Source of the DNA: Romanomermis culicivorax
Lineage: Eukaryota > Nematoda > Enoplea > Mermithida > Mermithidae
Reading direction: 5' to 3'
Length of the DNA stretch: 64,000 nucleotides
Assembly: GCA_963922205.1 (NCBI GenBank)
Contig: CAWUHX010000429.1
Location: 62,001 to 126,000 of the forward strand
This document shows positions 23,601-35,799 of the stretch, one piece after another (within the stretch, counting starts at the first letter, position 1; each line of letters opens with the position of its first letter). The notes beneath the pieces were generated by a model. The model had not been told where the DNA came from. It did no database searches and saw only the letters and a program-made list of their open reading frames with translations. The position numbers and the translations under genes were made by a program.

Positions 23601-24990
23601 GAGGTGAATCTATATCAATTAGTAAGGAAAAAAGCTGAGCGGCCAGCAATTAGTGAATGTGGGACTGAGAAAAATGCAAAATTAAAAACTTGCACTCTGT
23701 ACCTGAAGGAATCGCCAGCATGAATAGGGCTATCCGAAAATTTTCTGGTGCTGGAATCGAAACGAAAACTTTGGGAACGTTGATGCGATGCACCATGAAA
23801 AGACGAAGGGGCTTTAAACCCACGAACTGACGAATGTCGAGATGCAAAAGACGATAATTTCCTGAGAGCATCATGTAGGCCATTTTTCTGACCATGATCT
23901 TTGAAACTGCCACACAATAACTTGCCGAAAAGAGGAGGCGGCGATAATTTCGTGGCTGCGTCTCTACAGTGGGCTACTGGTTCCTCCGATGAAACAGGCA
24001 TGGATGCAATGTCCTTAAACAAATAGCTTCTTATTCCCACATTTTTAAGAATTTCGAAGCGCCTGTCATAAAGGATATCCTGTGTGGAAGGTGTGTGGAA
24101 GGCTGTGCTTAATAGCATTAGAAGCAAAAACTGCATCAAATGATCCACTATCCTGTTCACTAATTACGGCCACCAAAGGGTAGGCACATTCGAGGACAGA
24201 CTGCTGTAAACGACAAAAATGTTCATCTTTCCTAATAAGCCATTTCTTGTCTCTTTCTAAGAAAGATCTAAAGTCCTCATCAATTACTGGGGCCAAAGCC
24301 ACTGGGGAATCTGGAACTATCATTTTCGAGTAATGTTTCAAAGGTAACATAGGATCCTCAAAGTAACCTCGTAATTCAGATAAAATCAAATCCTGGGTTC
24401 CACTTGTAAGCAGTAAGCATTTACGTTCCGGTTTCAAAGAATCCGAAAAAGTCAGAACAGCTGCTTTGCTGGAAGATGAAGAAACAGACCAAGAACGCTT
24501 GCAATTGACCAAATGGTGAGTGGACACCAGGCTTAAATTGTCATCAAAAACCGAAGGGTTATTGGAATGAGGCAGAGGCTCTTTTAGAATGGAATGCAAA
24601 GAAGCCGAGTCCAACTGAACTGGGCCATTATCTCGAACCATCAAAGGTGGTTCTGTCGGAAGGAAAAACCTCTAAGGAGGAACCTTCAATAATTGGTTCA
24701 ATGGAACCCTGAGCCTGAGAAGAATCGTTCTTGTCGATTAAAGAAGCTAAGTGTCGATTATCCGATGACAAATTTGCAGTAGAATCACAAATGGTTGAAG
24801 AACTTCCAGAATCGGTCGATTTAGACGAACTGGAAGACGATTTGCGCCTGGAACGACGTAGATGAGCTGATCCGTGACGAACAACACTGCGGCTATGGTG
24901 GCTCGAAAGAGTACCATGCGAAGACGACATATTAACAGAACCGAAAGACGTTTTGGAACAAACAGAATGTGATGACATAGAAAAATAAAA
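23601..24990 (-). pseudogene. DIRS-type gag (broken)
   Basis: Three overlapping minus-strand frames make one gag-like protein. A Ser-rich basic N-terminus contains RRSRRKSSSSSSKS (24628-24978). A helical middle has DPMLPLKHYSK and DEDFRSFLERDKKWLIRKDE. A C-terminal part has RRFEILKNVGIRSYLFKD and SPPPLFGKLL. The last two blocks are typical of PAT/DIRS gag. Frames change near 24640 and 24100-24160. It lies upstream of RT in the same direction, as expected. Confidence 0.7.
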
Positions 24991-26351
24991 ACGAGCTAAA
25001 AATTAGCCAGCTCGAATGAATCATGATAATGAGGAAACTTTACCCAGTGTTTTACTTTATTTTAGGCGGAGCTTTTAATCGAGCTAAGAGTTGGCCAATC
25101 GTATGATACATACCCTAGTTAAGTCGAGGCATTTGAAGTAGAATTAAACAGAAATAAAGAGCCATCTATACTCGCCTTTTTCGACGAAATAGAACAGAAT
25201 GGATCATCAACAGCTTGAAACATTCAGCCCGAAAATTCACTTTCGGTCGGAAACGACAACTGCAATTATTCGGAAAACGACTGACAGTAATGTCCAACTG
25301 AACCAAACGGAAATTTTGGTTCCCTTTGGTTACGTTCTCTTGATTGCATTCCGTTTCATCAAAAAAGGCAAATATAAATAGCTTTAAGGCCAGACGATTT
25401 GAAGGATGCAAAATGAATTAAATAAAAAACATGTTAACAGCAATCAAAAAATTCCGCTTTTGACCCTAATCTACCCAGTGCCATACTACATTCATTTTAA
25501 AATAATTGATACAGCGATCCTATGAAAGTATGTTCAATATAGGAAAAACAGGCAAGGCTTATTATTGTAATGAATGACGAAAATTTCTTGTCCATGAACG
25601 ATAAATAGAATAGCTAAAAGTTTCATCCCATAGTCTTATTAAGTGATCAATATTTACCAGCACAGTTCTATGGAAATTAAAAGCAAGAAGCTTGGTCTTT
25701 CCATGATTTATGGCATTCTCAATGTCGTGGAGAAATTTGGCGTTTTTCTACAGAACAAAGCTTTCCACAAAATTGCGGCATATCAAATTGAACTTATTTT
25801 TTGCTTCTCGCCACGGCTTTCATTTTAAAGTAAATATACTATAATCTAACTAGTCATTTTAAAGTGTGCACGGTACTTTCACAAAATTTTAGTGACTGCA
25901 GTTTTTAAAATTCAGTTCGAAAAGGGCAACTTTAAGTTGCATTAGGTTACACATTTATCTATTTTTGGAATCACAATGAAAGCTCAATTTTTTTCTTTCT
26001 TAATGACATGTGTTCATTTCTATTAGACGTTTGAAAACCCTATTGCTGTAATACATGTATGAGTACTGTTAACACATTTACTTTGTCAAGTAGATTAAAT
26101 TTCAATATTTTTTATGAAGCTGTCACGTGCTGACGAATTTCATCGAACGCCACGTGATTCACATCACAATTTTTCTTATGTTTTTCGTTACATTTTGTGC
26201 TACAGTAATTTGCATCAATTTTACATTTCGTTTTTATAACTTTTACATGCTATTTCTGTGTGTACTTTTTATGTTTCGTTTCTGTTTCATTTGCGCACAT
26301 TTTATTTCCATTTCGATTTATTATTTTCTATTGCACATGTAGACTACGGTA
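24991..26351. other. sequence past the DIRS 5' side, no gene recognised
   Basis: A short palindrome CGAGCTAAAAATTAGCCAGCTCG-like lies near 24993-25014. I looked for the DIRS terminal repeat and for the continuation of the env gene broken at 20867 and found neither. Frames are short. Confidence 0.4.
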
Positions 26352-26864
26352 TGTACCTGCTAGTCAAGAATTTCCATTAGAGATAAGCTTTCTGAGCTCA
26401 TCGCCGTAATTGGAGCACAACGTGCACCTCTTATCAGTAAAAACTAGTGACGTTTCGCAATGTGAAACTACTAGTTTGAAATTCTTACTAGATGATGTTC
26501 CTATGCTGAGCATGGAGAATGAAAACTCGCCCCAATGCTTAACGTTGTGAACTGGAAAATGTCTTTGTGACCATAGGCATCTTCTGCAGCGATTCCCGCT
26601 GCAGAAGTTAGCTTGGGGGAGTGTTAACTCCGCCCAAGACATACTGTAGTTTATGGAGCCCTTTAAAAGGGCTTGTTTTGTCATTTTTGTGTCTTTCTTC
26701 GACTCATTTTTGGGCCTAATCGGTGTTGCATTTTTACAGCCTTGCATCTCGCGTTTGCCGTTCGTTGTCTTTATTATTTTAATTTACATATTTCAACTGC
26801 GTTCACTGCCCGTCAATAAATTTGCATACTCTCGCCTTCCATCTTCCTTACATGGCTCATTACA
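26352..26864 (+). repeat. possible LTR of a second family
   Basis: It starts TGTACCTGCTAGTCAAG and ends GGCTCATTACA. It contains a perfect 10-bp stem hairpin (TTCTGCAGCG / CGCTGCAGAA at about 26580-26604), a TTTAAAAG promoter-like box near 26660 and AATAAA near 26816. Flanking bases do not match, so there is no target duplication to support it. Confidence 0.35.
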
Positions 26865-28350
26865 GTAACCGGATTGTAGGAGCTCACCCCCATTGCCGTT
26901 GATCGAGCGCCCCCGTGGCCCTCCCTGAGGTAACGTTTGATACGGCCACCTGCCGACCCGCAGCCGCATTACCTTTTACGTCGAATCGCTCCAGATTCCC
27001 GTACCCACTCACTGCTGTCTGTAGGACCCACGCTTCGACCCTAGAACCTGTCGCCCAGTGCTGAGTACTTTGAGAAGAGGATTCAGTGAGTCTTCTCAGT
27101 GTCGTATTGCGTGCTCGTATACCCTCGGCTGCCTACCTGTGGTTCTTGGGAGATCCAATCTGGTACGGCCCCTGACGCTAACCCGGTACTAATTACAGTC
27201 CTACTGCAGTGAGTTGAGACTTGATGCACGGAATGTTTATTGGTGAGCAAAACACAATGGGTAGTAGAATACAACAATGAGGGTGAGTAAGAAACAAATG
27301 TGCAGAGTGTCAGAAACGTGAACACTAATGCCTATAACCTCCCTATTCGGCTGATCCTTCTTTTCGTCCCTGAGCAACGAGCCACAGGGACAATAGGATA
27401 TCTCGGGGCACGGCCTAAGCTGAAACTTTACCAAAATAGATGAACCTAACTCCAAAACAACCACTCACTGATTCTTCTTATCAAAATGGGTCGTCGCAAA
27501 CTTCTCAGGCCGCGTAACTACTCAAAACTTGTCCGCGGCGCGAACCACAAAACACAATGGGACACAACGGCGAAAACGTCAAGGACCTTTCCTCAGTCAC
27601 CGCGGCTAAATAACACGAGGCCCGAATCCTACGGCTCGGACGCTAATACAATACGGAGGGGAGACGATTCTCCAATACCCAATAAAAATGGGCGACGATT
27701 TCAAGACGAAAATATTAACAAGAATGAATAAAAAACATTGCAACGCACCTAACATCGACTTGCAAGTAGTATGCAAAACATTTGCGCCAACCATTTATTT
27801 ATTTTAGACCAAAAATATGTGTGACACAAACCGTTTTATCGGTTTGTTTACCTAAGAATAAATGGAAACACTTTAGCAATAAAGAAACTTTAGAAAATGA
27901 AAATGAGGTAATTAGAGGACCAAAGGTCAGAGGAATTGACCCTCTGACATCAGGGGTTATTATTATTTGTGGGAATCCTCCTTAAGCTAGTTTCCCTTGG
28001 AAGTACCCTCAGTTGAGAAAGCCCTCAGACCCCTAAGGTCAGGGTGAATAAGGGGATTCAGGTTAACAATCGGGTCCCCTACAGTATGCCATTCAGGGAA
28101 TGGCACCGTCCCTCATTCCCAGTGAATGAGGACTAGGGATTGGCACCCCTGACCCGGCCGAGTTGTCCATTATTCTACAGCAGAACCCTAGGACAAGGCC
28201 GAGGTACGCCATAGGTTTTCCTGTGGTAATACCAGCTGGGTTAGGTTCCGGAAGTAGATAACCTCACGGAGCCACCCGACGGGGTCACAGCATGCCACTT
28301 CCAGTGACATGACCATATTTCCTATGGGATATGGTATGGGTGTTACTCAT
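26865..28350. other. GC-richer repeat-like block, no coding domain
   Basis: GC content is clearly higher than in flanking DNA. Frames (for example 27083-27325 minus and 27486-27731 plus) show no domain I recognise. The right half is rich in short stem-loops, listed separately. It may be the untranslated part of a retroelement whose coding region is absent. Confidence 0.4.
27926..28345. other. cluster of short perfect stem-loops
   Basis: At least six hairpins occur in about 420 bases: GTCAGAGG-7nt-CCTCTGAC (about 27928), GGGGA...TCCCC (about 28056), GCCATTC-AGG-GAATGGC (about 28088), CTCATTC-5nt-GAATGAG (about 28113), CACT-TCC-AGTG (about 28297) and CCATAT-10nt-ATATGG (about 28313). Stems use different sequences, so this is structure, not a simple tandem repeat. 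Function is unknown. Confidence 0.55.
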
Positions 28351-29210
28351 CAATGTGATTGTCCCACTTCGTTTAATGTGTTAATTTCTACTTAATGTTA
28401 CAACACATTGCATATATTTTCTATAGTAAAGTTCAACTTTTCGAAAAAATCCTTAACACTAAAACCCGAAATTCTAAAAATGGCAATGCTGTAGGCACAT
28501 GGATCTGACGACTCACAAGAAACGCAAATTTTTAATTCTAATTCGTAAAAATATAAAAAACTGTCTCTTTTACGTGACATTCTTATAAGTAAGAAAAGTA
28601 TTCACATTTTTACGATTTCCTGCTAAACCATAATTAGAAATTTGTGAGCTGAAAAACTGAACACACCAATTTTTCAGAAAAAAGCTTAAAGAATCATCAC
28701 GGGATGATTTCGAGAGTGGTACTTTGTTTTGCCATTTTTTCAAATCTACAAACAACGGTTCTACATCGGCCTATAGAAATAGCACATCTGCAGCAGTATT
28801 AATTATTGATGATATTCTTGAAACAAAAATCATCTCGTTAAAAAATCGAGAGATTTATTTTTCTGTTCTATCTGCTTGGTGGTACGGGTCTCCAGTTTAG
28901 GGTACACTGTATATGTGTAAAAAAGTATCATTCATTTATGATTTAGTTTTGGATTTTGAATCTTAACATTAGAAAAGAATGTAAAAAACAGGTGCGACTG
29001 ATTTCTATTTTCGGACTATGTGCTCTATCATAGACAGTTCCGTTAGAGTAAAACTGTATAATATCAACTCCATTTGATGGAATCCCAGAACGGATTGAGT
29101 ATGCGTGCTATGTATGCATCAAAATGTGGAATGGTGTATGACGTAATATTTTTTCATCGCTATTGTTCTTAAATTAGACTCCTAAAATTTTACCTCGAGG
29201 GAAAATGGAA

Positions 29211-29219
29211 TATATATAA
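29211..29219 (+). promoter_or_regulatory. TATA box of the micro-exon gene
   Basis: TATATATAA lies 68-76 bases before the ATG at 29287, which allows a start site about 30 bases downstream and a short 5' leader. The surrounding region is not otherwise TATA-dense. Confidence 0.5.
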
Positions 29220-29286
29220 ACTTGATCTTGATAGAATTCTATCAGTTACTAAAATCTGTTATTCGTCACTTATCAATCCTTCAAAT

Positions 29287-29328
29287 ATGCCTTGGAAAAT
29301 CTTTTTCGTAGCGTTCATATCGTTCATA
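29287..29328 (+). CDS. micro-exon gene, exon 1 (signal peptide)
   Basis: ATG opens MPWKIFFVAFISFI and the exon ends ATA|GTAAGT in phase 0. With exon 2 the hydrophobic run continues to IILNVQC, then charged EEKTR, giving a good secretory signal peptide with cleavage likely near the Cys. This is the first ATG after the TATA box. The intron is only 63 bases. Confidence 0.65.
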
Positions 29329-29391
29329 GTAAGTTGCGATAGTATACATTATAAAAGTAAATCCACTGAAATATGCGTTTATTCGTTTTAG

Positions 29392-29428
29392 ATTATTTTG
29401 AACGTTCAATGCGAGGAAAAGACGAGAA
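29392..29428 (+). CDS. micro-exon gene, exon 2 (end of signal peptide)
   Basis: Acceptor GTTTTAG; the exon encodes IILNVQCEEKTR and ends A|GTAATC in phase 1. The hydrophobic part completes the signal peptide. The next intron holds a hAT-like insertion at 29455. Confidence 0.6.
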
Positions 29429-29454
29429 GTAATCATTAGTATGGTCCTCTTATA

Positions 29455-29897
29455 CATACATGTAATTGGGGGGAAGTGCTATGGGAACCCCCCCCCCCCA
29501 GAAATCGTTGACCATATGGGTAGCCATTGGGCGACCCCCCCCCCCAGGATTTTCCAATCCAATGGCTAGCCATATGGTAGCCATAGGGACCCCCATAGTT
29601 TTAGTCGGAAAAATACTGAAAAATGTCATTTTTTCATGAAAAATGGCAATTTTTGAACAAAAAATGGTCAAAAACGTCAATTTTGTCGGCGCTTCGCGCC
29701 ATAAGTACATATTTTATCACTTTTTAGACAAAAATTACTACTTTTTGAACCGTTTTTCGGACATTTTTCATGAAAAAATCGATTCTTCTTCCTTCAGGGA
29801 CTCCTCCCCCCAAAATTTTGGGAATCACTGACCCCCGGCCCGAAAAAGTGCTCCAACCCCCCCCCCCCCCAGACCTCGGAGCTCCGTTACATGTATG
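29455..29897. mobile_element. hAT-like non-autonomous element in intron 2
   Basis: Terminal inverted repeats CATACATGTAA / TTACATGTATG are flanked on both sides by CTCTTATA (29447-29454 and 29898-29905), a perfect 8-bp target duplication. The interior has three C-runs and repeats of ATGGCTACCAT. It has no coding capacity. The 8-bp duplication points to hAT-type transposition, although the termini are not the usual CAGGG. Confidence 0.8.
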
Positions 29898-30483
29898 CTC
29901 TTATAGTACATTCATTTTTTCAAATGAGCCTCGAAATACAATGATATCCACAGAAATTTGTAGGCAGATGATGACCATGCATCGTGGACAAAAGTTTACT
30001 TTTCCAAATAGTGTTCCAAACTGCTACTTACAGTCAATTTGAGAAAATAGGCGGCCGCGTACGCAGGTTGTTTATCATTTGCATGAACGTATTCTTCCTT
30101 TCCAATGCCCAATTGTCAAAACGTGTAATACTGTGTTAACTGGCAGTGATTAAATTTTTTTGCTTTCAGTCATCGTTATTCTGACTTGAAACAAAGTAAC
30201 AACTTATCATAAAAATTTGTTTTCATTCGGTCATGGCGCAAAATAATAAAGATAAAACTTTAATTCCTTACAGACTACCAACTTTGAAAGTACCAAAACT
30301 CAAATAACGTCTTTTTGGGGATAGTAAGCAATCTATAGTATGAAATATCATTGTTGCATTCGGCACTCCAAAATATTAGTGATTCCTAGCGATAGATGTG
30401 AAACTGGTCAGCGTTTTTGTATAGAGCGATCCTCATTCTACGATTCTAATGTTCTGTATTTCGATTCCGATTAAATTTTCAAG

Positions 30484-30585
30484 ATGTCGCAAGACGTTAC
30501 GTCATGCAGCACGGCAACTGCGTGTTGATGGACAGAAGCAACCCTGAGCATCTCGAAAGACAACGGTACCGCGACAGTCGTTGCA
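30484..30585 (+). CDS. micro-exon gene, exon 3 (Cys motif)
   Basis: Acceptor TTTTCAAG, donor A|GTGAGT, 102 bases, phase 1-1. It encodes RRYVMQHGNC, a charged middle and RDSRC. The pattern aromatic-x4-GxC...C matches exon 5 (YTRVNGKC...C) and exon E at 50877 (YSIENGRC...C), suggesting a repeated small Cys motif. Confidence 0.65.
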
Positions 30586-30589
30586 GTGA

Positions 30590-32298
30590 GTACTAAAGTT
30601 TCTGGCGAACCATACTGTAGTTGAATTTAGCTTTAAGACGCATTTGATTGAAATTTGATCTTAAAATTCCAACTAGATGATATGGTGTATCGTACACTGA
30701 ACATCAGTAACGAATGAAAAGTTTTGTCTAAAGCTCTCATTGTTTATCTAACCGATCCGGTTATCGATAAGCATTGAAACGTTCATTTTCGAAACGGTAA
30801 AAGTCTCTACGCACTTGATCTCTAGTTGTCAGAAGTTCCTGGACATTTTGAAAGATTCACATGGAATTTCAATATCAATAAAGTTTCTGAGGGGAGTTTG
30901 AAACAGCAAATGGCGAATTTCATAAAAAAATTAAAATAAAAACAGAGGCTTTTTTCGCAAAATCAAACACTACATAAACATATTACAAACAAATAATTTT
31001 TTTATATTCATTATTCTAAATTTTCCATTATCAACACATTATCCAACATTTCAACAAAGTAAAAATATAGGCTGAATATGGCAATCAAAATTACTCGATT
31101 ATTCACTTTTCACTTGCGTATTAATTTGTTTTAAAATTATATTAAAAGATTCATCTTTTAAGTAATCGGAGATTGAAATTTCTCAAATTTTGCTTTTCAA
31201 GGAATCCGTCTCCAAATCCATAATGTTCTGTAATACACCGAAGAACAATGAATTTTAACGGGCCGTCTGTCGATTCGATTCCAGAAGTATTTCTACAGTA
31301 AACCGCTTAAGACAACGGAACATATCATAAGGCGATCAGTGACACAAAAACTTGTTCATTGCGAATAATTAATACCAATCCAATACTTTCCGTAGTCAAG
31401 TGCATTGACATCATTACGAAGGATTGGTTTTCAAGGCTTCATGTTCCGTTGGTCATCTATGCTGCTTTCCGAGACGTGTTTCACGTGCACATGATAATGT
31501 AATGAAACAAGAATAATTTTGTTGATATTACTTCGATTAGGTGAAACATTGAAATGTCAGGTTGAATTTCAGCAAGAATATTCAACTGAATAAAAATTTG
31601 GTCATTCCACCATTAAGGAACTTCAGGCACATTTTTCTACCGCAATCGCGAATAGCCGAAATGTAAGATCATTGATGGTGAAACAAAGAAAATAAAGAAA
31701 CAAAATAGAGATTGCAGGTTTGGCTTGGAAAGTAGGCGAGAAATAATTAACAGTGGATAAGTCTACAAGAAATGGAATACAAAAAATACAGAAATTCAAA
31801 CTGGAGGGCAACCTTTGTTTTTCAATTTTTTCAGAACAATTAAAAAAATATATTTCCACATTTTATAAAAATTTTCACATCTATAAAAACATTTATAATG
31901 TCGCCACTAATACTTTTCAAGCATTTTAGGGGCATACCACCCAAACATTCTCGTATTTTTGGAGTTAGCAACTTACAAAAATGACCAAAAAACATCTAGT
32001 CACATTGTGCTGATGAACGACACAATTGATGTTCTACAACATTTGAAAGCATATTAATGATAGAATTCTCAGGAATTGATCTGCTACTAAAATTTCGGTG
32101 ATTTTTATTAGACTTATGGAATTTGATTTATTTCTTATCTGAGAATGGAGCGCCAGGAAAAATTTCCAGGTTTTTACATTCCATAACGTTGGAAAATCTT
32201 CGAAACATTGAAAAATAAATTAAAATCAAACTAAATAACTGTAATCTATTTCTCATTGCGGTGAAAAGTGGTGGGAAAATTAACGAAATTTTTTATTC
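30590..32298. other. long intron, no exon recognised
   Basis: AT-rich, with no open symmetric segment between good splice sites and no clear element. Confidence 0.4.
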
Positions 32299-32548
32299 TA
32301 TAGTCTGTTATTCTTGAAATGCTTCTAAATAATAAAAGTGGAAAGCAAGTAGTATTTCACATTTTCATGTTTCGTTGATAAACAATATATCATATTGAAC
32401 TGGAAATTTGTGAGCATAATGACCTAACCCTTAGAGATTTTTCGAGCAAAAAATTTTACAGTAAGAATTCCACATAAACGATTTTGACGACAGTACTGAT
32501 TTGCGTCACTTTTCTGTTTGGAAGCATTTTATAAAAAAACAGACTATA
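32299..32548 (+). mobile_element. TATAGTCTG MITE, copy B
   Basis: It begins TATAGTCTGTTATTCTTGAA and ends GCATTTTATAAAAAAACAGACTATA, 250 bp, in the same orientation as copy A. Subterminal GGAAAGCAAGTAGTATTTCA is shared with all family members. Confidence 0.85.
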
Positions 32549-33658
32549 AAACGCTAAAAAAATTCATCTTCGCAGCAATTATTCCTGAATATACGCTCTA
32601 AATTTGCAGTCTAGAATAGAGTCTTCATCGTTTTTCGATGTTTTTCAAATTTTTTCAAAATTTTCAATCAATTTTCAAAGTTTGCGTTCGAAACCTTTAA
32701 AAAACTGCAGGCCGGCGAGAGAAAAAGTTGAGAGGATTGACAAAAATCCTCAATTTTTGGCCAACAGGCGTCTGATGGTGACTATCATCACCGTTTTTCA
32801 GTGGCATACATAGCATACATGTACAGCATTCAAAATGCGTTCAGTACTCAATCAAAATCGATGGAAATGCTTAAAAAATTTGTTTTTAGATTTTTCAGTG
32901 TGCTCATTCGGTACCGACAGGAAAAAAATAAACTTTTTTTTGTATTAATTTTCGACATTCTAACATGAATTTTCCAAATTTTCATGTAAATATGCAAAAA
33001 AATTCAAAAATTAGAAATTCTGCTGAGGGTTAGCCAGCGTCCGGCGAGTCAGTACCCTCCCAACCCGCAAAAATATGCATGCCCATTAAATCCGTCGCTA
33101 ATAACTGCTTGAATGTATTAGTGCAGAAAAGTTTTGTTACATTTTTTATAATATTTTTATTTTCATAAGTACTTTAATCAACTGTTTGCAATAGTAATGT
33201 ATCGAAAAGAAAAAAGTAGGTACTAGGACGCAGGATGTTGAGATTGTAGTTGTTACAGTAGGAGACGGATGAGATGAAAGGACAGGACAGTCTTGTCAGT
33301 CAAATTGAGCTGATGAACGACGCGTTGGTGTTCTACAAAAGTTGAAAACACATCAACGCTAATTTTCTCATGATTTCATCTGCTATTATCGATTTCTGAT
33401 TCTGAATTTTGATTGAAGATTATCGGATTTTATGCATTTCTTGTTCTTGAGGTTTTTACATTCTAAAACGTTGCAAAATTGATATTTGCAGCGCACATAT
33501 GCAATAGTTCACGTTGAAAAATTCCGAATCAGTGGGAGACAAAAATCGAGAGAATTGATGGGAAATCTTAATTTCCAGCGAAATACTAACTTTTGAATAA
33601 AAAAACCATGAGATAATTTAATTGATAGGAACTGTTGAAGGTAAATAGTAAGTGGAAG

Positions 33659-33692
33659 TATAGTCTGTTTTTTATAAAATGCTTCCAAATCG
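33659..33692 (+). mobile_element. TATAGTCTG MITE terminus only
   Basis: TATAGTCTGTTTTTTATAAA followed by ATGCTTCCAAAT is one intact terminal repeat; the rest of the element is missing. Confidence 0.65.
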
Positions 33693-34015
33693 CATTTGAA
33701 GAAAAACGATACAGAAAAGATATAAGGGGTGGAACCCAAAGAGAGCGAGATCTACCGGGTCAGAGTATACTGGAGACAACATTTCCCAAATCGGCTGCCA
33801 GCTAACCTACAAGAAGTAACCTTAAATAAGAAAAAACCTGCAGAGATTTAAAAGCTTCAGATTATTGTCAATTGACCAAAAATAAGAAAAACACATCGAT
33901 TAATATCATATTATGTGAGCAATGCAAAACAAAAGATGGAAAGCGTACAGAAAGCGTACGAAGGTTTACTGTAATCTGAAACCGATCATTGATTTTCACA
34001 ATCTTGCTTTTTTAG

Positions 34016-34426
34016 CCAAACCATTGATCAAACGGACATCGACTCGATCAAAAAGATACGATCTAGAGTCGAATGATCCCGGTTCCAAGCACTCTTCCAA
34101 ACTTCAAAAAACGGCAACATCAGTCATCCGAGCGAATAGAACGAAGGAAAATATTTCCGAACGGCAAAATTTTAACGAAAAGTATGCAAGCAATAATCGC
34201 AAGAATCGCGCTCAAAATAACGTTCAAGAGGCAAAACGAAACAGGAGCAGAGAAAATCAATATGCGAACACCAGACCAAGGCTTATCGCAGATAAATTCC
34301 CAAAGACGACTACCACGACGTCCGGGATTTTAAACCCGAGTCATAAAACTCCGGACGCCTCCGCGGCGAGGGGTTCTATCAAAAGGGATAAGAGAATGTT
34401 GCGTGAAAATCGAACAGCTTTTGAAA
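34016..34426 (+). CDS. micro-exon gene, exon 4 (basic Ser/Asn/Lys/Arg-rich)
   Basis: Acceptor CTTTTTTAG. The frame is open from 34016 to a stop at 34492-34494; a donor A|GTATGA at 34427 would end the exon in phase 1 (411 bases, 137 codons' worth), in step with the rest of the chain. The protein is low-complexity and very basic, for example RTSTRSKRYDLESND and RAQNNVQEAKRNRSREN, with no fold I recognise. If the donor is not used, the stop makes this a terminal exon and the 29-34 kb part is a separate gene. The preceding ATG at 33922 lies in intron-like sequence. Confidence 0.55.
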
Positions 34427-35228
34427 GTATGAAACGTCTGAATTCGTTTGGATTTTTGGATGATAAGCAACGTCACTTTTTTGGCGAGGGGTGAACCAAT
34501 TTTATTTGTAAACTTCGAAAAAATGGAGATATCCCACTGTATGTCATGTTTTTTGCATTCTTTTGATCTTTCGATTGCGCACAATTTTCTGCTTTTTGGA
34601 ACAAAAAGTATGTTGAAAAACGGCATACCTGGACAAACTCCCAGTTCATCTGGTATCAGTAAGTGCAGAAAGTTGATTGATTCCCAAATCATTTTTGTGA
34701 TTGCTAGTACTCTTATCTCGTGGAAAATCGACCTATGCAGTCAAAGTTGATTTTAAAGCTCATTTCATAGTCTACATATACCTCTTCAAGACATAGTAAA
34801 AATGATCAGCATCAAAAAGTTGAAGATCATGATCATTTTTGTACAATGTCAGCCAGGTATTCTATCGAATTAATTCTGCAATGAACTTTGATCTGATTCC
34901 GGAAACTAGCTCATGTGGTACCGAGTTGCATCCAGTTGAACTTGTTGCCCTGGTACGGTTTATGATGTAGAACAACTGTTTGTTAAAACGCATTCACTTT
35001 CTGGCCGAAATTCAAAACTAGCGTTATTGAGAGATACGCTCAGAAAAGAGTCTGGAAAGTAAGATTTCTCTAAATCGTTTGAAAAAAAACAGTCTATTCG
35101 GGACGCTTAGCGGAAATGCAAAAAATTATTTTAAAAATGAGATTTATTGAGTCTTTCATTTGTCGGAACCGGTTATGCAACCATCTTTTTTAGTTGCATA
35201 ATCCACATTCACTTTTCTCATTCAACTT

Positions 35229-35585
35229 TTAGGCCGTACGAAAAGAGCAAATCATTGCGAAATCGTTTTCGTCCTCGATAAACAGGACCCTCGTCAATGC
35301 GACCAGTTCGAAAAAAATACCGGTCATCATATAAGGGGCACTTTGAACCCATGCCCTCCATCCGGTTGCCCCCAAAGATGGCCAGATAATACGTGTCGCA
35401 CGGCAGACCATGGTATTGAAATGAACGAAGTTCCCTTGAATTTTTGCGACATCAAAGGCCGAAATATACTCAGTAAGCATGTGGCCATGCATTAGGAGGA
35501 TGAAAAATGCGGATAGATCAACTAAGAATGATAACGCGAGCTTATTATAGTGAAAGTATTCCATGTCACTACAAAAGCTCTTCAC
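35229..35585 (-). CDS. possible membrane protein exon or relic, opposite strand
   Basis: An open frame of 118 codons has ordinary composition, with Trp and Asp present. Two hydrophobic spans are seen, near LALSFLVDLSAFFILLMHG and YMMTGIFFELVALTRVLFI. It lies inside an intron of the plus-strand gene. I recognise no family, and splice sites around it are weak, so it may be chance. Confidence 0.22.
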   Translation of the reverse strand: MKSFCSDMEYFHYNKLALSFLVDLSAFFILLMHGHMLTEYISAFDVAKIQGNFVHFNTMVCRATRIIWPSLGATGWRAWVQSAPYMMTGIFFELVALTRVLFIEDENDFAMICSFRTA

Positions 35586-35694
35586 GCCAGTAGTTCAACT
35601 GCATAACAACAAAATTTGCCATAATCTGTCTTATACTTGTGATCTAACTTGCAAATTTTGCTGTTTCAATATGTCGAAACTAAATTAAATTCAG

Positions 35695-35799
35695 GATATA
35701 CGAGAGTGAATGGAAAGTGCGCTATAAGAGAATTCACGCGGAATGGCGACAGTCAGTTCACCACAAAAAAAGCCTGCCTAGATAAAAGAAGAAAACGAG
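35695..35799 (+). CDS. micro-exon gene, exon 5 (Cys motif, polybasic end)
   Basis: Acceptor AATTCAG, donor G|GTATAG, 105 bases, phase 1-1. It encodes YTRVNGKCAIREFTRNGDSQ, then KKACLDKRRKR. The Cys spacing parallels exons 3 and E. The RRKR end is a candidate cleavage site for a furin-like protease. Confidence 0.72.

Noticed and set aside
27083..27731. Frames in the GC-richer block as genes
   Set aside because: No domain, start or splice context is convincing, and neighbouring sequence is repeat-like.
33922..34015. Upstream ATG extension of the exon 4 frame
   Set aside because: The region before 34016 ends in a good acceptor (CTTTTTTAG) that joins in phase with exon 3; the extension looks like intron.
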